The translations under genes were made by a program, and so were the position numbers. From assembly GCF_007097245.1 (NCBI RefSeq), contig NZ_VJZT01000011.1:1-64000 (forward strand): DNA of 64,000 nt, read 5' to 3'. This stretch comes from Flavobacterium restrictum (GTDB lineage Bacteria; Bacteroidota; Bacteroidia; Flavobacteriales; Flavobacteriaceae). The notes beneath the pieces are model-generated. The model was not told where the DNA came from. It saw nothing but the letters and a program-made list of their open reading frames with translations, and ran no database searches. Positions 33,799 through 41,474 of the stretch are shown here, one piece after another (within the stretch, counting starts at the first letter, position 1; every line of letters begins with the position of its first letter).

Positions 33799-34209
33799 TT
33801 AATGTTCGTTTCCAGAATAAATCCACATGGGTGCTGTATTTCCAGCGCGTTCAAAACCATTTTTCTTATAAAAATCAATTGATTTCCCATCTGCGGTTAG
33901 CATTTGCATGTGGTAATGATTGTATTTCTCTTGCATTTTGTCCATTATCATTTTTCCAATTCCTTTGCCTTGATAGTCAGGAAGTACTAATAAATGTGGG
34001 TAATAAACGGTTAAATACCCATCAGAAATAGCGTTTCCCAGTCCCACTAATTTGGTTTCATCCCAAGCCGTAATCAAGGTTTCAGAATTCAAAAGACCAT
34101 TGTACAATTGAGTTGGTTTATTTGCCGAACTCCATTCATTGGCTTTGTATAAATCTAAAATAGCTGCAATATTTAGATTTCTTGTTTCGGAAATTTGGAT
34201 GTTTTTCAT
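33799..34209 (-). CDS. GNAT family N-acetyltransferase
   Basis: Acetyl-CoA-dependent acetyltransferase of 136 residues from the ATG at 34209. The acetyl-CoA loop is VLPDYQGKGIGKMIMDKM (motif A, Q/RxxGxG/A as QGKGIG), followed by the Tyr-bearing SIDFYKKNGFERAG. The substrate is unknown. It lies between trpG and trpD, flanked on both sides by palindromes of the same repeat family (33751-33783 and 34228-34256), which suggests that it was added to the operon along with them. Confidence 0.92.
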   Translation of the reverse strand: MKNIQISETRNLNIAAILDLYKANEWSSANKPTQLYNGLLNSETLITAWDETKLVGLGNAISDGYLTVYYPHLLVLPDYQGKGIGKMIMDKMQEKYNHYHMQMLTADGKSIDFYKKNGFERAGNTAPMWIYSGNEH

Positions 34210-34227
34210 TGTTATTGTTTTTATTGT

Positions 34228-34256
34228 GTAGATATGTTGCATTGCAACGTATCTAC
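34228..34256. repeat. trp-operon palindrome, copy 5
   Basis: GTAGATATGTTGCA and TGCAACGTATCTAC form a 29-base palindrome with one mismatch, in the trpG-GNAT gap (56 bases). Confidence 0.8.
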
Positions 34257-34265
34257 GTCACGTTT

Positions 34266-34832
34266 TTATGATTTCAACCAATTCTCCAAAATCTTTTTCC
34301 CGTTTGGTGTCAACACGCTTTCTGGATGAAATTGTACCCCACGAACATCATATGTTTTGTGACGCAACGACATAACTTGTCCGTTTTCGTCAAATGATGT
34401 GGCTTCTAAAACATCGGGTAAACTGGCATCGACAACCCAAGAATGGTAGCGTCCCACTTCGAATTCATCTTCTAAACCTTCAAATAAATGTTCGTCTGTT
34501 ACCGATTTTTTTACCATCGATGAAACCCCATGATACACTTTGTCTAAATTAGAAAGTGTTCCACCAAAGACTTCTCCGATGGCTTGTTGACCCAAGCAAA
34601 CGCCAAGAATACTTTTGGTTGGTGCATATTTAGCAATCACGGCTTTCAATAAACCTGCTTCATCCGGAATTCCTGGCCCTGGAGAAAGTAAAATTTTGTC
34701 GAAATGGGCTATTTCGTCAATATCAAATTCATCGTTACGGTAAACGGTAACTTCGCAATCTAAATCTTCCAGATAATGCACTAAATTGTATGTGAAGCTA
34801 TCGTAATTGTCTATGACTAGTATTTTTTTCAT
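34266..34832 (-). CDS. trpG: TrpG, anthranilate synthase glutaminase subunit
   Basis: Class I glutamine amidotransferase of 188 residues that feeds ammonia to TrpE. The catalytic Cys is in GVCLGQQAIGEVFGG (about residue 79), and His-Glu is in GVQFHPESVLT (about 170). ILLSPGPGIPDEAG forms the oxyanion loop. It follows trpE by 49 bases; that gap holds two copies of TCTTTCTTCTTGTC. Confidence 0.97.
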   Translation of the reverse strand: MKKILVIDNYDSFTYNLVHYLEDLDCEVTVYRNDEFDIDEIAHFDKILLSPGPGIPDEAGLLKAVIAKYAPTKSILGVCLGQQAIGEVFGGTLSNLDKVYHGVSSMVKKSVTDEHLFEGLEDEFEVGRYHSWVVDASLPDVLEATSFDENGQVMSLRHKTYDVRGVQFHPESVLTPNGKKILENWLKS

Positions 34833-34881
34833 TTTTTTATCTTTCTTCTTGTCTCTTTCTTCTTGTCTCTTTTTTCTTTTT

Positions 34882-36282
34882 CTAAATTGTCTCCGCCAAA
34901 TCCAACGCCTTATTCAACGCCAATAATTTATTATAAACCTCTTGCATTTCGCTTTCTTCGTCGGAGCTGGCTACGATTCCAGCTCCCGCTTGGCAGTGCA
35001 ATTGGTGGTTTTTGCTCAAGAACGTCCGAATCATAATGGCGTGATTGAAGTTGCCTTCAAAATCCATAAAACCAATGGCACCTCCGTAAAAATTACGATT
35101 TGTTTTTTCGTAATCTTCGATCAATTGCATCGCTCTGTGTTTGGGTGCGCCGCTCAACGTTCCTGCTGGGAAAGTATCGGCAACGACTTGCATTGTCGTG
35201 GCTTTCTCGTGTAAATGTCCCGTTACTTTAGAAACCAAATGGATCACGTGGGAGAAAAACTGCACCTCTCTATATCGTTCCACTTCCACACCGTGTCCGT
35301 GACGACTCAAATCGTTTCGAGCCAAATCCACCAACATCACGTGTTCGCTATTTTCTTTTTTGTCTTCGGATAATTTTTTGGCCAAAACCGCATCTTTTTC
35401 GTCGTCACCTGTTCTTCTGAATGTTCCTGCAATAGGGTGAATTTCGGCTTTACGGTTTTTGACAATAATTTGGGCTTCGGGCGAAGAACCAAATATCTTG
35501 AAATCGCCATAATCAAAAAAGAAGAGGTAAGGCGAGGGGTTGATGCTTCGCAAAGCTCGGTAAACATTGAATTCGTCTCCTTTGAAGCCTTGGGTAAATC
35601 GGCGAGATAAAACCAGTTGGAATACATCTCCTCTATGACAATGTTTTTTTGCTAAAGCCACATTGTACTTAAACTCGTCGTCAGTTAGGTTGGAACTGCC
35701 TTCGCCATTGCGGGCAAATTTATAGGAAGCGATATTTCGGGATTGCAATAATTGTTCGATTTCGGCAATGTTGTTTTTTCCGTCCAAACTATGGCAGAAA
35801 ATATAGGCTTCGTTCTTGAAATGATTGATGGCAATGATGTTTTGATAGACCGCATAATACACATCGGGAATGGTGGTTTCGGTGTCTTTTTTGGCGATAG
35901 TAACTTTTTCGAAATAACGAACGGCATCATACGAAATGTACCCAAACAAACCGTTATTGATGAATTTGAAATCGTTTTTCTCGGATTGGAACAAACCTGA
36001 AAATTCTTGAATTACTTGCGGGATATCGGTTTTGGTACCTATCAAAAGGGTTTCGGAAGTTCCGTTGGGAAAGGTTTTGAAAATAGTTTCGTTTTCGATT
36101 TTTATGGAAGCGATTGGGTTGCAACAGATGTACGAAAAACTGTTGTCGTTACCGTGATAATCGCTACTTTCCAAGAGTAAACTATTTGGGAATTTATCTC
36201 GAATTTTGAAATAAACGCTTACCGGAGTAATCGTATCGGCAAGGATTTGCTTGTGATGTGTATTTAGCGTAAATGTTTTCAT
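34882..36282 (-). CDS. trpE: TrpE, anthranilate synthase component I
   Basis: Converts chorismate and ammonia to anthranilate. The 466-residue product starts at the ATG at 36282. The N-terminal region keeps LLESSDYHGNDNSFSYICCNP, close to the LLES element that binds tryptophan for feedback inhibition. The chorismate-binding C-terminal half has FQLVLSRRFTQGF, IFGSSPEAQI, HPIAGTFRRTGDDEKD, RNDLSRHG, and QAGAGIVASSDEESEMQEV. An alternative ATG at 36342 would add 20 residues and is less likely. It is the first structural gene after the attenuator. Confidence 0.97.
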   Translation of the reverse strand: MKTFTLNTHHKQILADTITPVSVYFKIRDKFPNSLLLESSDYHGNDNSFSYICCNPIASIKIENETIFKTFPNGTSETLLIGTKTDIPQVIQEFSGLFQSEKNDFKFINNGLFGYISYDAVRYFEKVTIAKKDTETTIPDVYYAVYQNIIAINHFKNEAYIFCHSLDGKNNIAEIEQLLQSRNIASYKFARNGEGSSNLTDDEFKYNVALAKKHCHRGDVFQLVLSRRFTQGFKGDEFNVYRALRSINPSPYLFFFDYGDFKIFGSSPEAQIIVKNRKAEIHPIAGTFRRTGDDEKDAVLAKKLSEDKKENSEHVMLVDLARNDLSRHGHGVEVERYREVQFFSHVIHLVSKVTGHLHEKATTMQVVADTFPAGTLSGAPKHRAMQLIEDYEKTNRNFYGGAIGFMDFEGNFNHAIMIRTFLSKNHQLHCQAGAGIVASSDEESEMQEVYNKLLALNKALDLAETI

Positions 36283-36380
36283 TTTTATATTTTTTATTTG
36301 TGTACAAACAGGTCGAGAGCTGTATGTACTAAATGTTTTCATTTTATTATTTTGAAACGCAATAAATAGCGTTTATGCAT

Positions 36381-36410
36381 AAAAAAAGGCTTGTCGTGAT
36401 GACAAGCCTT
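36381..36410 (-). terminator. trp attenuator terminator with antiterminator overlap
   Basis: On the minus strand AAGGCTTGTC (36410-36401), loop ATCAC and GACAAGCCTT (36395-36386) form a 10-base stem followed by T7. The antiterminator can form instead: the leader segment GTGAACAAAGC (about 36451-36439), at the leader stop codon, pairs with GCTTGTCATCAC (about 36407-36396). A ribosome stalled at the Trp codons leaves that segment free. The two structures are exclusive. Confidence 0.85.
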
Positions 36411-36447
36411 TTATATATAGTTTAAAATGATACTACAGGTGCTTTGT

Positions 36448-36504
36448 TCACGACGTTTGACGTAAATTGTTCCACCACCAAGTATTATTTGTAATTGTTA
36501 TCAT
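36448..36504 (-). CDS. trpL: trp leader peptide (18 aa, three tandem Trp)
   Basis: The 19-codon frame starts at ATG 36504 and stops at TGA 36448-36450, encoding MITITNNTWWWNNLRQTS. Three consecutive TGG codons at positions 9-11 are the sensor for charged tRNA-Trp. A canonical Bacteroidota promoter lies just upstream, and the terminator/antiterminator pair follows 38 bases after the stop. The arrangement is that of ribosome-mediated attenuation as in enteric trp operons: with tryptophan, the ribosome reaches the stop and the terminator forms; without it, stalling allows the antiterminator. The peptide itself has no other evident role. Confidence 0.9.
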   Translation of the reverse strand: MITITNNTWWWNNLRQTS

Positions 36505-36520
36505 GTTTTTTTTATTGGAA

Positions 36521-36551
36521 CAAATATAGAAATGTAATTTGATTTTTCAAA
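36521..36551 (-). promoter_or_regulatory. trp operon promoter
   Basis: On the minus strand TTTG (36551-36548), 19 bases, then TATATTTG (36528-36521), an exact match to the Bacteroidota sigma consensus TTTG-N19-TANNTTTG. Transcription should start a few bases later, only about 10 bases before the leader ATG. Confidence 0.8.
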
Positions 36552-36596
36552 TAAAATATTCAAAAAACACTATTTTTTATGATTTTGTTAAAAAAA

Positions 36597-36628
36597 GAAA
36601 CCCCAACAATTTCTTGCTGGGGCTTCTG
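36597..36628 (-). terminator. rho-independent terminator after yceI gene
   Basis: CCCCAACAA and TTGCTGGGG pair around TTTC with one bulge, with the A-rich tract 36590-36600 giving T residues on the minus strand. It ends the MarR-nitroreductase-YceI unit (last stop 36649). Confidence 0.75.
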
Positions 36629-36648
36629 AGTAGTATCTAGGATTGAAA

Positions 36649-37212
36649 TTAGAATTTCAAAGCCACTGTCAATTCAAATTCATCAGAGATTGCTTTGTCA
36701 CCAATGCTTTCAAAGAATGATTTAGAACCATATCTAATGTCGTATTTCGTACGATCTACATTGAATGTTGTAGTAGCTGAATCAGCTGTTGTAGTCAAGT
36801 CAAAAGTTACTGGATTTGTTTTTCCTTTGATGGTTAAATCAGCAGTTACAGTGTAAACATTAGCCGATTTTACAGCGATTTTTTTGAAAACTAATACTGC
36901 AGTTGGGTTTTTTTCAGTTCCAAAAAAGTCTTCTGATTTCAAGTGACCGTTTAATTTTCCTTGGTATTCTCCAGTCAAATCAGTAGCAGTCAATGAAGTC
37001 ATGTCAACAGTGAACGTTCCGCCAGTTACTTTTTTTCCTTTAAAAACGATAGCACCATCTTTAAAGTTTACAGTTCCATTATGTTTTCCTGTTACTTTAG
37101 TTGCTAACCAGTTGATTGAACTTTTTGCAGCGTCAATTTTTTTAGTTTGAGCTGATACTGTGATTGTAGCGAAAGCTACTAATGCTACTGCAATTGATTT
37201 TAAGTTTTTCAT
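36649..37212 (-). CDS. YceI family periplasmic protein
   Basis: Lipocalin-like, isoprenoid-binding YceI fold of 187 residues with signal peptide MKNLKSIAVALVAFATITVSAQ. The family pattern is clear: KIDAAKSSINWLATKVTGKHNGTVNFKDGAIVFKGKKVTGGTFTVDMTSL, then HLKSEDFFGTEKNPTAVLVFKKI and closing strands. It probably binds a polyprenyl lipid in the periplasm. It is last in an apparent operon, 43 bases after the nitroreductase gene, and lies under control of the MarR protein. Confidence 0.93.
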   Translation of the reverse strand: MKNLKSIAVALVAFATITVSAQTKKIDAAKSSINWLATKVTGKHNGTVNFKDGAIVFKGKKVTGGTFTVDMTSLTATDLTGEYQGKLNGHLKSEDFFGTEKNPTAVLVFKKIAVKSANVYTVTADLTIKGKTNPVTFDLTTTADSATTTFNVDRTKYDIRYGSKSFFESIGDKAISDEFELTVALKF

Positions 37213-37254
37213 GTGTAGTTTGTTTTAAATTAATATTGAATTTTGAATTAGTAA

Positions 37255-37887
37255 TTATAAAGTGATAAATAAATCTTCGGTTGATTTTCTAACTTTTGCG
37301 TAATGTTGTGTGGCATCTTCTTCGCTACGGTATCCTATTGTTGCTACTAGACTAGCATTTAAACCACGTTCCGTTAAGCCCAGAATTTCGTTGTATTGTG
37401 CAGGAATAAAACCTTCCATTGGGGTAACATCAATTTTAAGTTCGGCAGCGGCATTTAGTAAATTCCCGAGTGCTAAATAGGTTTGTTTGGCTGTCCAAAT
37501 TGGGATAACATCAGCGGGAACATTGCCTAAAAATCCTTTCATATAATCGCCATAGGGATTCACATCCGCTAGTGTTAATCCTCTCGTTGTAGCAATATTT
37601 TGAACATAACTATCAACATATTCAGTACTTACATCCGTTTTGCTAGCAAAAACAAGTAGGTGCGAAGCCTCAACAATTTGAGATTGTCCCCAAGATGCTG
37701 GTTGCAATTGTGCTCTCAATTCTGGGTTTTCAACAATAATTACTTGGTAAGGTTGCAATCCGAAAGAGGATGAACTTAAACGAATTGCTTCTTTTAAGGT
37801 GTTTAAATCTTCGGTTGAAATTTTTTTGGTAGCATCAAATTTTTTTGTTGCGTATCTCCAATTTTGATTTTCTAAAAAAGTGCTCAT
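37255..37887 (-). CDS. nitroreductase family NAD(P)H oxidoreductase
   Basis: FMN-dependent nitroreductase of 210 residues (NfsB/YdgI-like). FMN-binding motifs are visible: RYATKKFDATKKIS at the N-terminus, RLSSSSFGLQPYQVIIVENPEL near 35-55, and LALGNLLNAAAELKIDVTPMEGF near 135. It reduces nitro, quinone or similar electrophiles with NAD(P)H. The start lies 11 bases after the MarR gene, so the regulator and the enzyme form an operon; MarR-type control by an electrophile is plausible. Confidence 0.93.
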   Translation of the reverse strand: MSTFLENQNWRYATKKFDATKKISTEDLNTLKEAIRLSSSSFGLQPYQVIIVENPELRAQLQPASWGQSQIVEASHLLVFASKTDVSTEYVDSYVQNIATTRGLTLADVNPYGDYMKGFLGNVPADVIPIWTAKQTYLALGNLLNAAAELKIDVTPMEGFIPAQYNEILGLTERGLNASLVATIGYRSEEDATQHYAKVRKSTEDLFITL

Positions 37888-37898
37888 TTGTGTTTAAT

Positions 37899-38354
37899 TT
37901 ATTGGTTTCTGTATTTTTCTAATAATTCGTTTAATGATTCTAATTCTTGGGTATTCATGTTTTTTGAAAAAAAGATTTCGTGTTCCACCACTTTTGGATC
38001 TAATTCGTTTAACATATTCAATCCTTTTTTAGTGATTAACACTTCTATTTTTCGTCTATTTTCAGGGCAAACATTTCGAGTTACAAGCGCTTTCAATAAC
38101 AACTTATCGACTAATCGAGTCGTGTTACTGGTTTTGGCAAGCATGCGTTCTTGAATGGAACACATATTGGCAGGACAGCCTTTTTGACCTCGTAATATTC
38201 GCAACACATTATATTGTTCTCCCGAAATATCATAGGGTTTTAGGATTTCGGCAAATTTATCGTTGATGACATTTTGAGTGTACAAAATGTTAAGAATGAT
38301 TTTTTTTGAAATTGCTAATACCACTGTGCTTTTTATTTCTTCTTCAATTTTCAT
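37899..38354 (-). CDS. MarR family transcriptional regulator
   Basis: Winged-helix dimeric regulator of 151 residues. Features are the helical dimer ends, YDISGEQYNVLRILRGQKGCPANMCSIQERMLAKTSNTTRLVDKLLLKALVTRNVCPENRRKIEVLITKKG with the recognition helix and the wing containing the DxR-like ENRRK. Two Cys residues (CPAN and NVCPEN) could sense oxidants. Two perfect ATTTGT/ACAAAT palindromes lie just before the gene on top of the promoter, so it probably represses its own operon with nitroreductase and YceI. Confidence 0.93.
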   Translation of the reverse strand: MKIEEEIKSTVVLAISKKIILNILYTQNVINDKFAEILKPYDISGEQYNVLRILRGQKGCPANMCSIQERMLAKTSNTTRLVDKLLLKALVTRNVCPENRRKIEVLITKKGLNMLNELDPKVVEHEIFFSKNMNTQELESLNELLEKYRNQ

Positions 38355-38368
38355 AACGGAACAATGTT

Positions 38369-38414
38369 ATTTGTGGATACAAATGTAACACTTTTTATAT
38401 TTGTATATACAAAT
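38369..38414 (-). promoter_or_regulatory. twin MarR operators over the promoter
   Basis: ATTTGTGGATACAAAT (38369-38384) and ATTTGTATATACAAAT (38399-38414) are centred 30 bases apart, about three helical turns. The minus-strand promoter box TACATTTG (38387-38380) and the upstream TTTG (38413-38410) lie within them. Bound dimers would cover both promoter elements. The rest of the gap to 38685 is AT-rich with no gene. Confidence 0.65.
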
Positions 38415-38685
38415 GTGTGTTATTATTTTGTTAAAAATAGATTAATATAATGGTTGTGTTGTTTAATGTGTTGTAATTCAATTGTTTGATTTTTTGTTTA
38501 AGAGAAAAAATCGCTCCTGTAATTCCTTGGTTTCAAACCAAAACAAGCTTTTTTTTAAGTTAGGAAATGGGTTGAGGTTATTTTTTCAAATTAGAAACTC
38601 AATTTAATACAAGAAACAGCTGTTTATAAAACGAAATGCTTTGTTTTAAAGTATATTTTCTTTAGGTTTATTGCATTTTATAAAA

Positions 38686-40788
38686 ATGATGATTTATTTG
38701 GCAACAATGGAAGAAGTTAAACCAACCTATAACGCTGTAATACAGTCTAAAGAATTGTTTCAAAATTTAATAGAAAGCAGGTCTGGAGTCTATTGGGTGT
38801 ACAATTTAGACCTTTCGAAAACACTTTATATAAGTCCATCTTATGAGCTGATTTGGCAACGCAAATGTGAAGATTTGTATAGGGATTCCTCTGATTTTTT
38901 GAATGCGATTCATCCCGATGATCAACAACTCGTCATTCATGCCTACCAAAATTTGGTGCCTGAAACTCCAATGGTTATTTCGTATCGAATTCTTCGTCCT
39001 GATGGTAAAATACGCTGGATTTCGTCTAAATCAAATGCTATCATTGACCCGTATGGTGCTACCATAGAATACGGTTTTGCGGAGGATGTTACGGATTATA
39101 AGGTTTCGCAAGAGCAATTTATAGAAAATGAAAGCTTTTTGAACGAAACCCAAGTCATTGCTAATATTGGCGTTTACAGTATTGATATGAAAACATATCA
39201 ATGGACACGAAATCCTATTTTAAATGAAATTTTTGGAATTGATTCTGATTTTGATCTAACCTCACAAAAATGGCTTGAAATCGTACATCCTGATTTTAGA
39301 CAGTCCCTTATAGCGTATTTAATGGAGGAGGTAATTGCAAAAAGAACACTTTTTAACCAAGAATATAAAATCACCAGGGTCAATGATAATGCCGTGCGTT
39401 GGGTTCATGGTAAGGGTGCCATCAAGCGAGACGGTGTGGAGCAACCTAGTGTAATGCTGGGAACTATTCGAGATATAACTGTTCGAAAAGAACTGGAAAT
39501 AGAATTGACTGTTGCCAAAGAAAAAGCCGAAAAAAATGAGCAAAATTTGCTTTTGAAAAACGAAGAATACGAAGAAATTAACGAAAGACTCATACAAACC
39601 AACACCGAATTATTGCTTGCCAAAAAACAAGCCGAAGGAGCAAATAAAGCCAAATCGGACTTTTTGGCCAATATGAGCCATGAAATTCGAACGCCTTTGA
39701 ACGGAATAGTAGGTTTTAGCGAGTTGCTAATGGATACCAATCTCGAAAAAAACCAATTGGCATACATGTCTACCATTAATGAATCAGCAAATACATTGAT
39801 GGAAATTATAAATAATGTGTTGGATTTTTCTAAAATTGAATCGGGAAAATTAGAACTGCATATCGAGAAAACAAATTTATTCGAATTAGCGGATCAAGTC
39901 ATCGATTTGTTCAAGTACCAAGCCAATAAAATTGGAATTGATTTGTTCTTGAATATTGCTCCTGATGTACCGCAATTTATTCTAGCCGATTCCTTGCGGT
40001 TAAAGCAAATCCTAGTCAATTTATTAAGTAATGCGGTAAAATTTACTTCTTTTGGGCAAATACAATTGATTATAGATAGAGTGAAAACAACCAAAAAAAA
40101 TCGAGCAATAATAAAATTTTCGGTTAAAGATACGGGCGTTGGAATCAAACAAAAAAACCAAAAGAAAATATTTAATTCCTTTGAACAAGAGGACAATTCA
40201 ACGACTCGAAAATTTGGCGGATCTGGTTTAGGGCTTACCATATCCAATCAGCTTTTGGGTTTAGCCAATAGCAAACTGAATTTATTGAGTACGTATGGCG
40301 AAGGCAGTGATTTTTTCTTTTCGATACGATTTAAAGTGGCTAGCAATGAAAAAATTAAAAATAGTGATGTAATGGATTTATCAAAAACAGAAACCGTTTT
40401 TTATAATGACAGTGCGACCGTTTTCAAGATTCTAATTGTAGAAGACAATAAAATAAATATGTTGTTAGCCAAAGCTATGGTCAAAAAAGCCATTCCTAAT
40501 GTCATTATTTATGAGTTATTTGACGGATTGGCAGCATTGGAGCAATTCCAAGAAATACAACCTGACTTGATTTTGATGGACATACAAATGCCTATTATGA
40601 ATGGATATGAGTCCAGCATTGCCCTACGAAAACTAAATGTTACAATCCCTATTATTGCACTTACAGCAGGAATAATGTTTGGCGAAAAAGAAAAATGCCT
40701 AGAAGCAGGCATGAATGATTACATCTCGAAACCCATTATTAAATCGGATTTAGAACTTATGTTGTATAAATGGTTGGTAGCGAAGTAG
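38686..40788 (+). CDS. hybrid sensor histidine kinase / response regulator with two PAS domains
   Basis: Cytoplasmic sensor kinase of 700 residues; no membrane segment is visible, so the signal is internal. Two PAS domains (about residues 15-140 and 150-260; RWISSKSNAIIDPYG and RWVHGKGAIKRDG with PAC tails) are followed by a coiled coil (about 260-320), a HisKA domain with SHEIRTPLNG (His332), and an ATPase domain (NLLSNAVKFT, DTGVGI, GGSGLGL). A C-terminal receiver follows, with VEDNKINML, phospho-Asp in LILMDIQMP (Asp632) and Lys in ISKPI. ATGs at 38686 and 38707 are both possible starts. The phosphorelay partner is not encoded nearby. Confidence 0.94.
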   Translation: MMIYLATMEEVKPTYNAVIQSKELFQNLIESRSGVYWVYNLDLSKTLYISPSYELIWQRKCEDLYRDSSDFLNAIHPDDQQLVIHAYQNLVPETPMVISYRILRPDGKIRWISSKSNAIIDPYGATIEYGFAEDVTDYKVSQEQFIENESFLNETQVIANIGVYSIDMKTYQWTRNPILNEIFGIDSDFDLTSQKWLEIVHPDFRQSLIAYLMEEVIAKRTLFNQEYKITRVNDNAVRWVHGKGAIKRDGVEQPSVMLGTIRDITVRKELEIELTVAKEKAEKNEQNLLLKNEEYEEINERLIQTNTELLLAKKQAEGANKAKSDFLANMSHEIRTPLNGIVGFSELLMDTNLEKNQLAYMSTINESANTLMEIINNVLDFSKIESGKLELHIEKTNLFELADQVIDLFKYQANKIGIDLFLNIAPDVPQFILADSLRLKQILVNLLSNAVKFTSFGQIQLIIDRVKTTKKNRAIIKFSVKDTGVGIKQKNQKKIFNSFEQEDNSTTRKFGGSGLGLTISNQLLGLANSKLNLLSTYGEGSDFFFSIRFKVASNEKIKNSDVMDLSKTETVFYNDSATVFKILIVEDNKINMLLAKAMVKKAIPNVIIYELFDGLAALEQFQEIQPDLILMDIQMPIMNGYESSIALRKLNVTIPIIALTAGIMFGEKEKCLEAGMNDYISKPIIKSDLELMLYKWLVAK

Positions 40789-40857
40789 TCTTGGTGCTAG
40801 CTAATTTATGGGCATCTAAATGATAGGTTCTATTTTTTTAAAGGAAATGTGAGTTGT

Positions 40858-41157
40858 TTAGTGACTCTTTTCTTCAATAATAGCAATCAATTCGTCTTTA
40901 GAAAGTACACCAGATTGCCGCCACAATTGTTTTCCGTTTTGAAATAAAAGCAATGTAGGGACACCTCTCACTTGGTATTGAGCCGCTATTTGTTGGTTTT
41001 TATCCACATCTATTTTTAGTATCGAAACACGTTCTCCCAAATGCTCTTTTACTTGTTTTAATACGGGAGCCAGCATTTGGCATGGGCCACACCAAGTGGC
41101 GAAAAAATCGACTAAAACGGGCTTTTCGGAATTGATAAGCGTATTGAATGCAGACAT
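40858..41157 (-). CDS. trxA: thioredoxin
   Basis: Thiol-disulfide oxidoreductase of 99 residues with classical WCGPCQM at 22-28 (Cys23, Cys26) and the cis-Pro in VRGVPTLLLF. There is no signal peptide, so it acts in the cytoplasm. It lies at the end of a sulfur-handling cluster (MBL-rhodanese, TauE, Crp/Fnr), which suggests that it reduces persulfide intermediates. The 60-base gap upstream holds only the broken DUF2892 gene's end. Confidence 0.95.
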   Translation of the reverse strand: MSAFNTLINSEKPVLVDFFATWCGPCQMLAPVLKQVKEHLGERVSILKIDVDKNQQIAAQYQVRGVPTLLLFQNGKQLWRQSGVLSKDELIAIIEEKSH

Positions 41158-41227
41158 TAGATTTGTTTTTAGGATTACTATATAAAGGTAGTTTATTGTG
41201 CACAGTTACAGCCACTTTAAAATAGTA

Positions 41228-41416
41228 TTATTGTTTTTTCTGGGTTGAAATTCCAAAAGGAACATATAGCGGACAAAATCCGATAAAACTGGTAGCCAAG
41301 AATATAAACGCCAAAACCAATAATAATATTGAAATTGAACCCGTTACAGTATTGGTAAAAAATAAAAAAGCAAGGATAAGGGCAATTAGTACCCGAATTA
41401 ATTTGTCGATTTGCCC
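41228..41416 (-). pseudogene. DUF2892 (YgaP-type) membrane protein, start codon lost
   Basis: The minus strand from 41416 reads GQIDKLIRVLIALILAFLFF and continues through ILLLVLAFIFLATSFIGFCP to LYVPFGISTQKKQ and stop at 41228. This is the usual two-membrane-segment DUF2892 protein that follows rhodaneses. The family normally begins with MKKNMG-D; here the codon before GQID is TAG and no ATG, GTG or TTG is in frame upstream of it. A one-base loss in an A-rich tract would explain it. Either it is a recent pseudogene, or an ATT/ATC codon starts it. Confidence 0.7.
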
Positions 41417-41474
41417 CTATTTTTTTTCTTGATACAACGTTTTAATTGATTTTTTGAATATTTTTTGAATTGAG

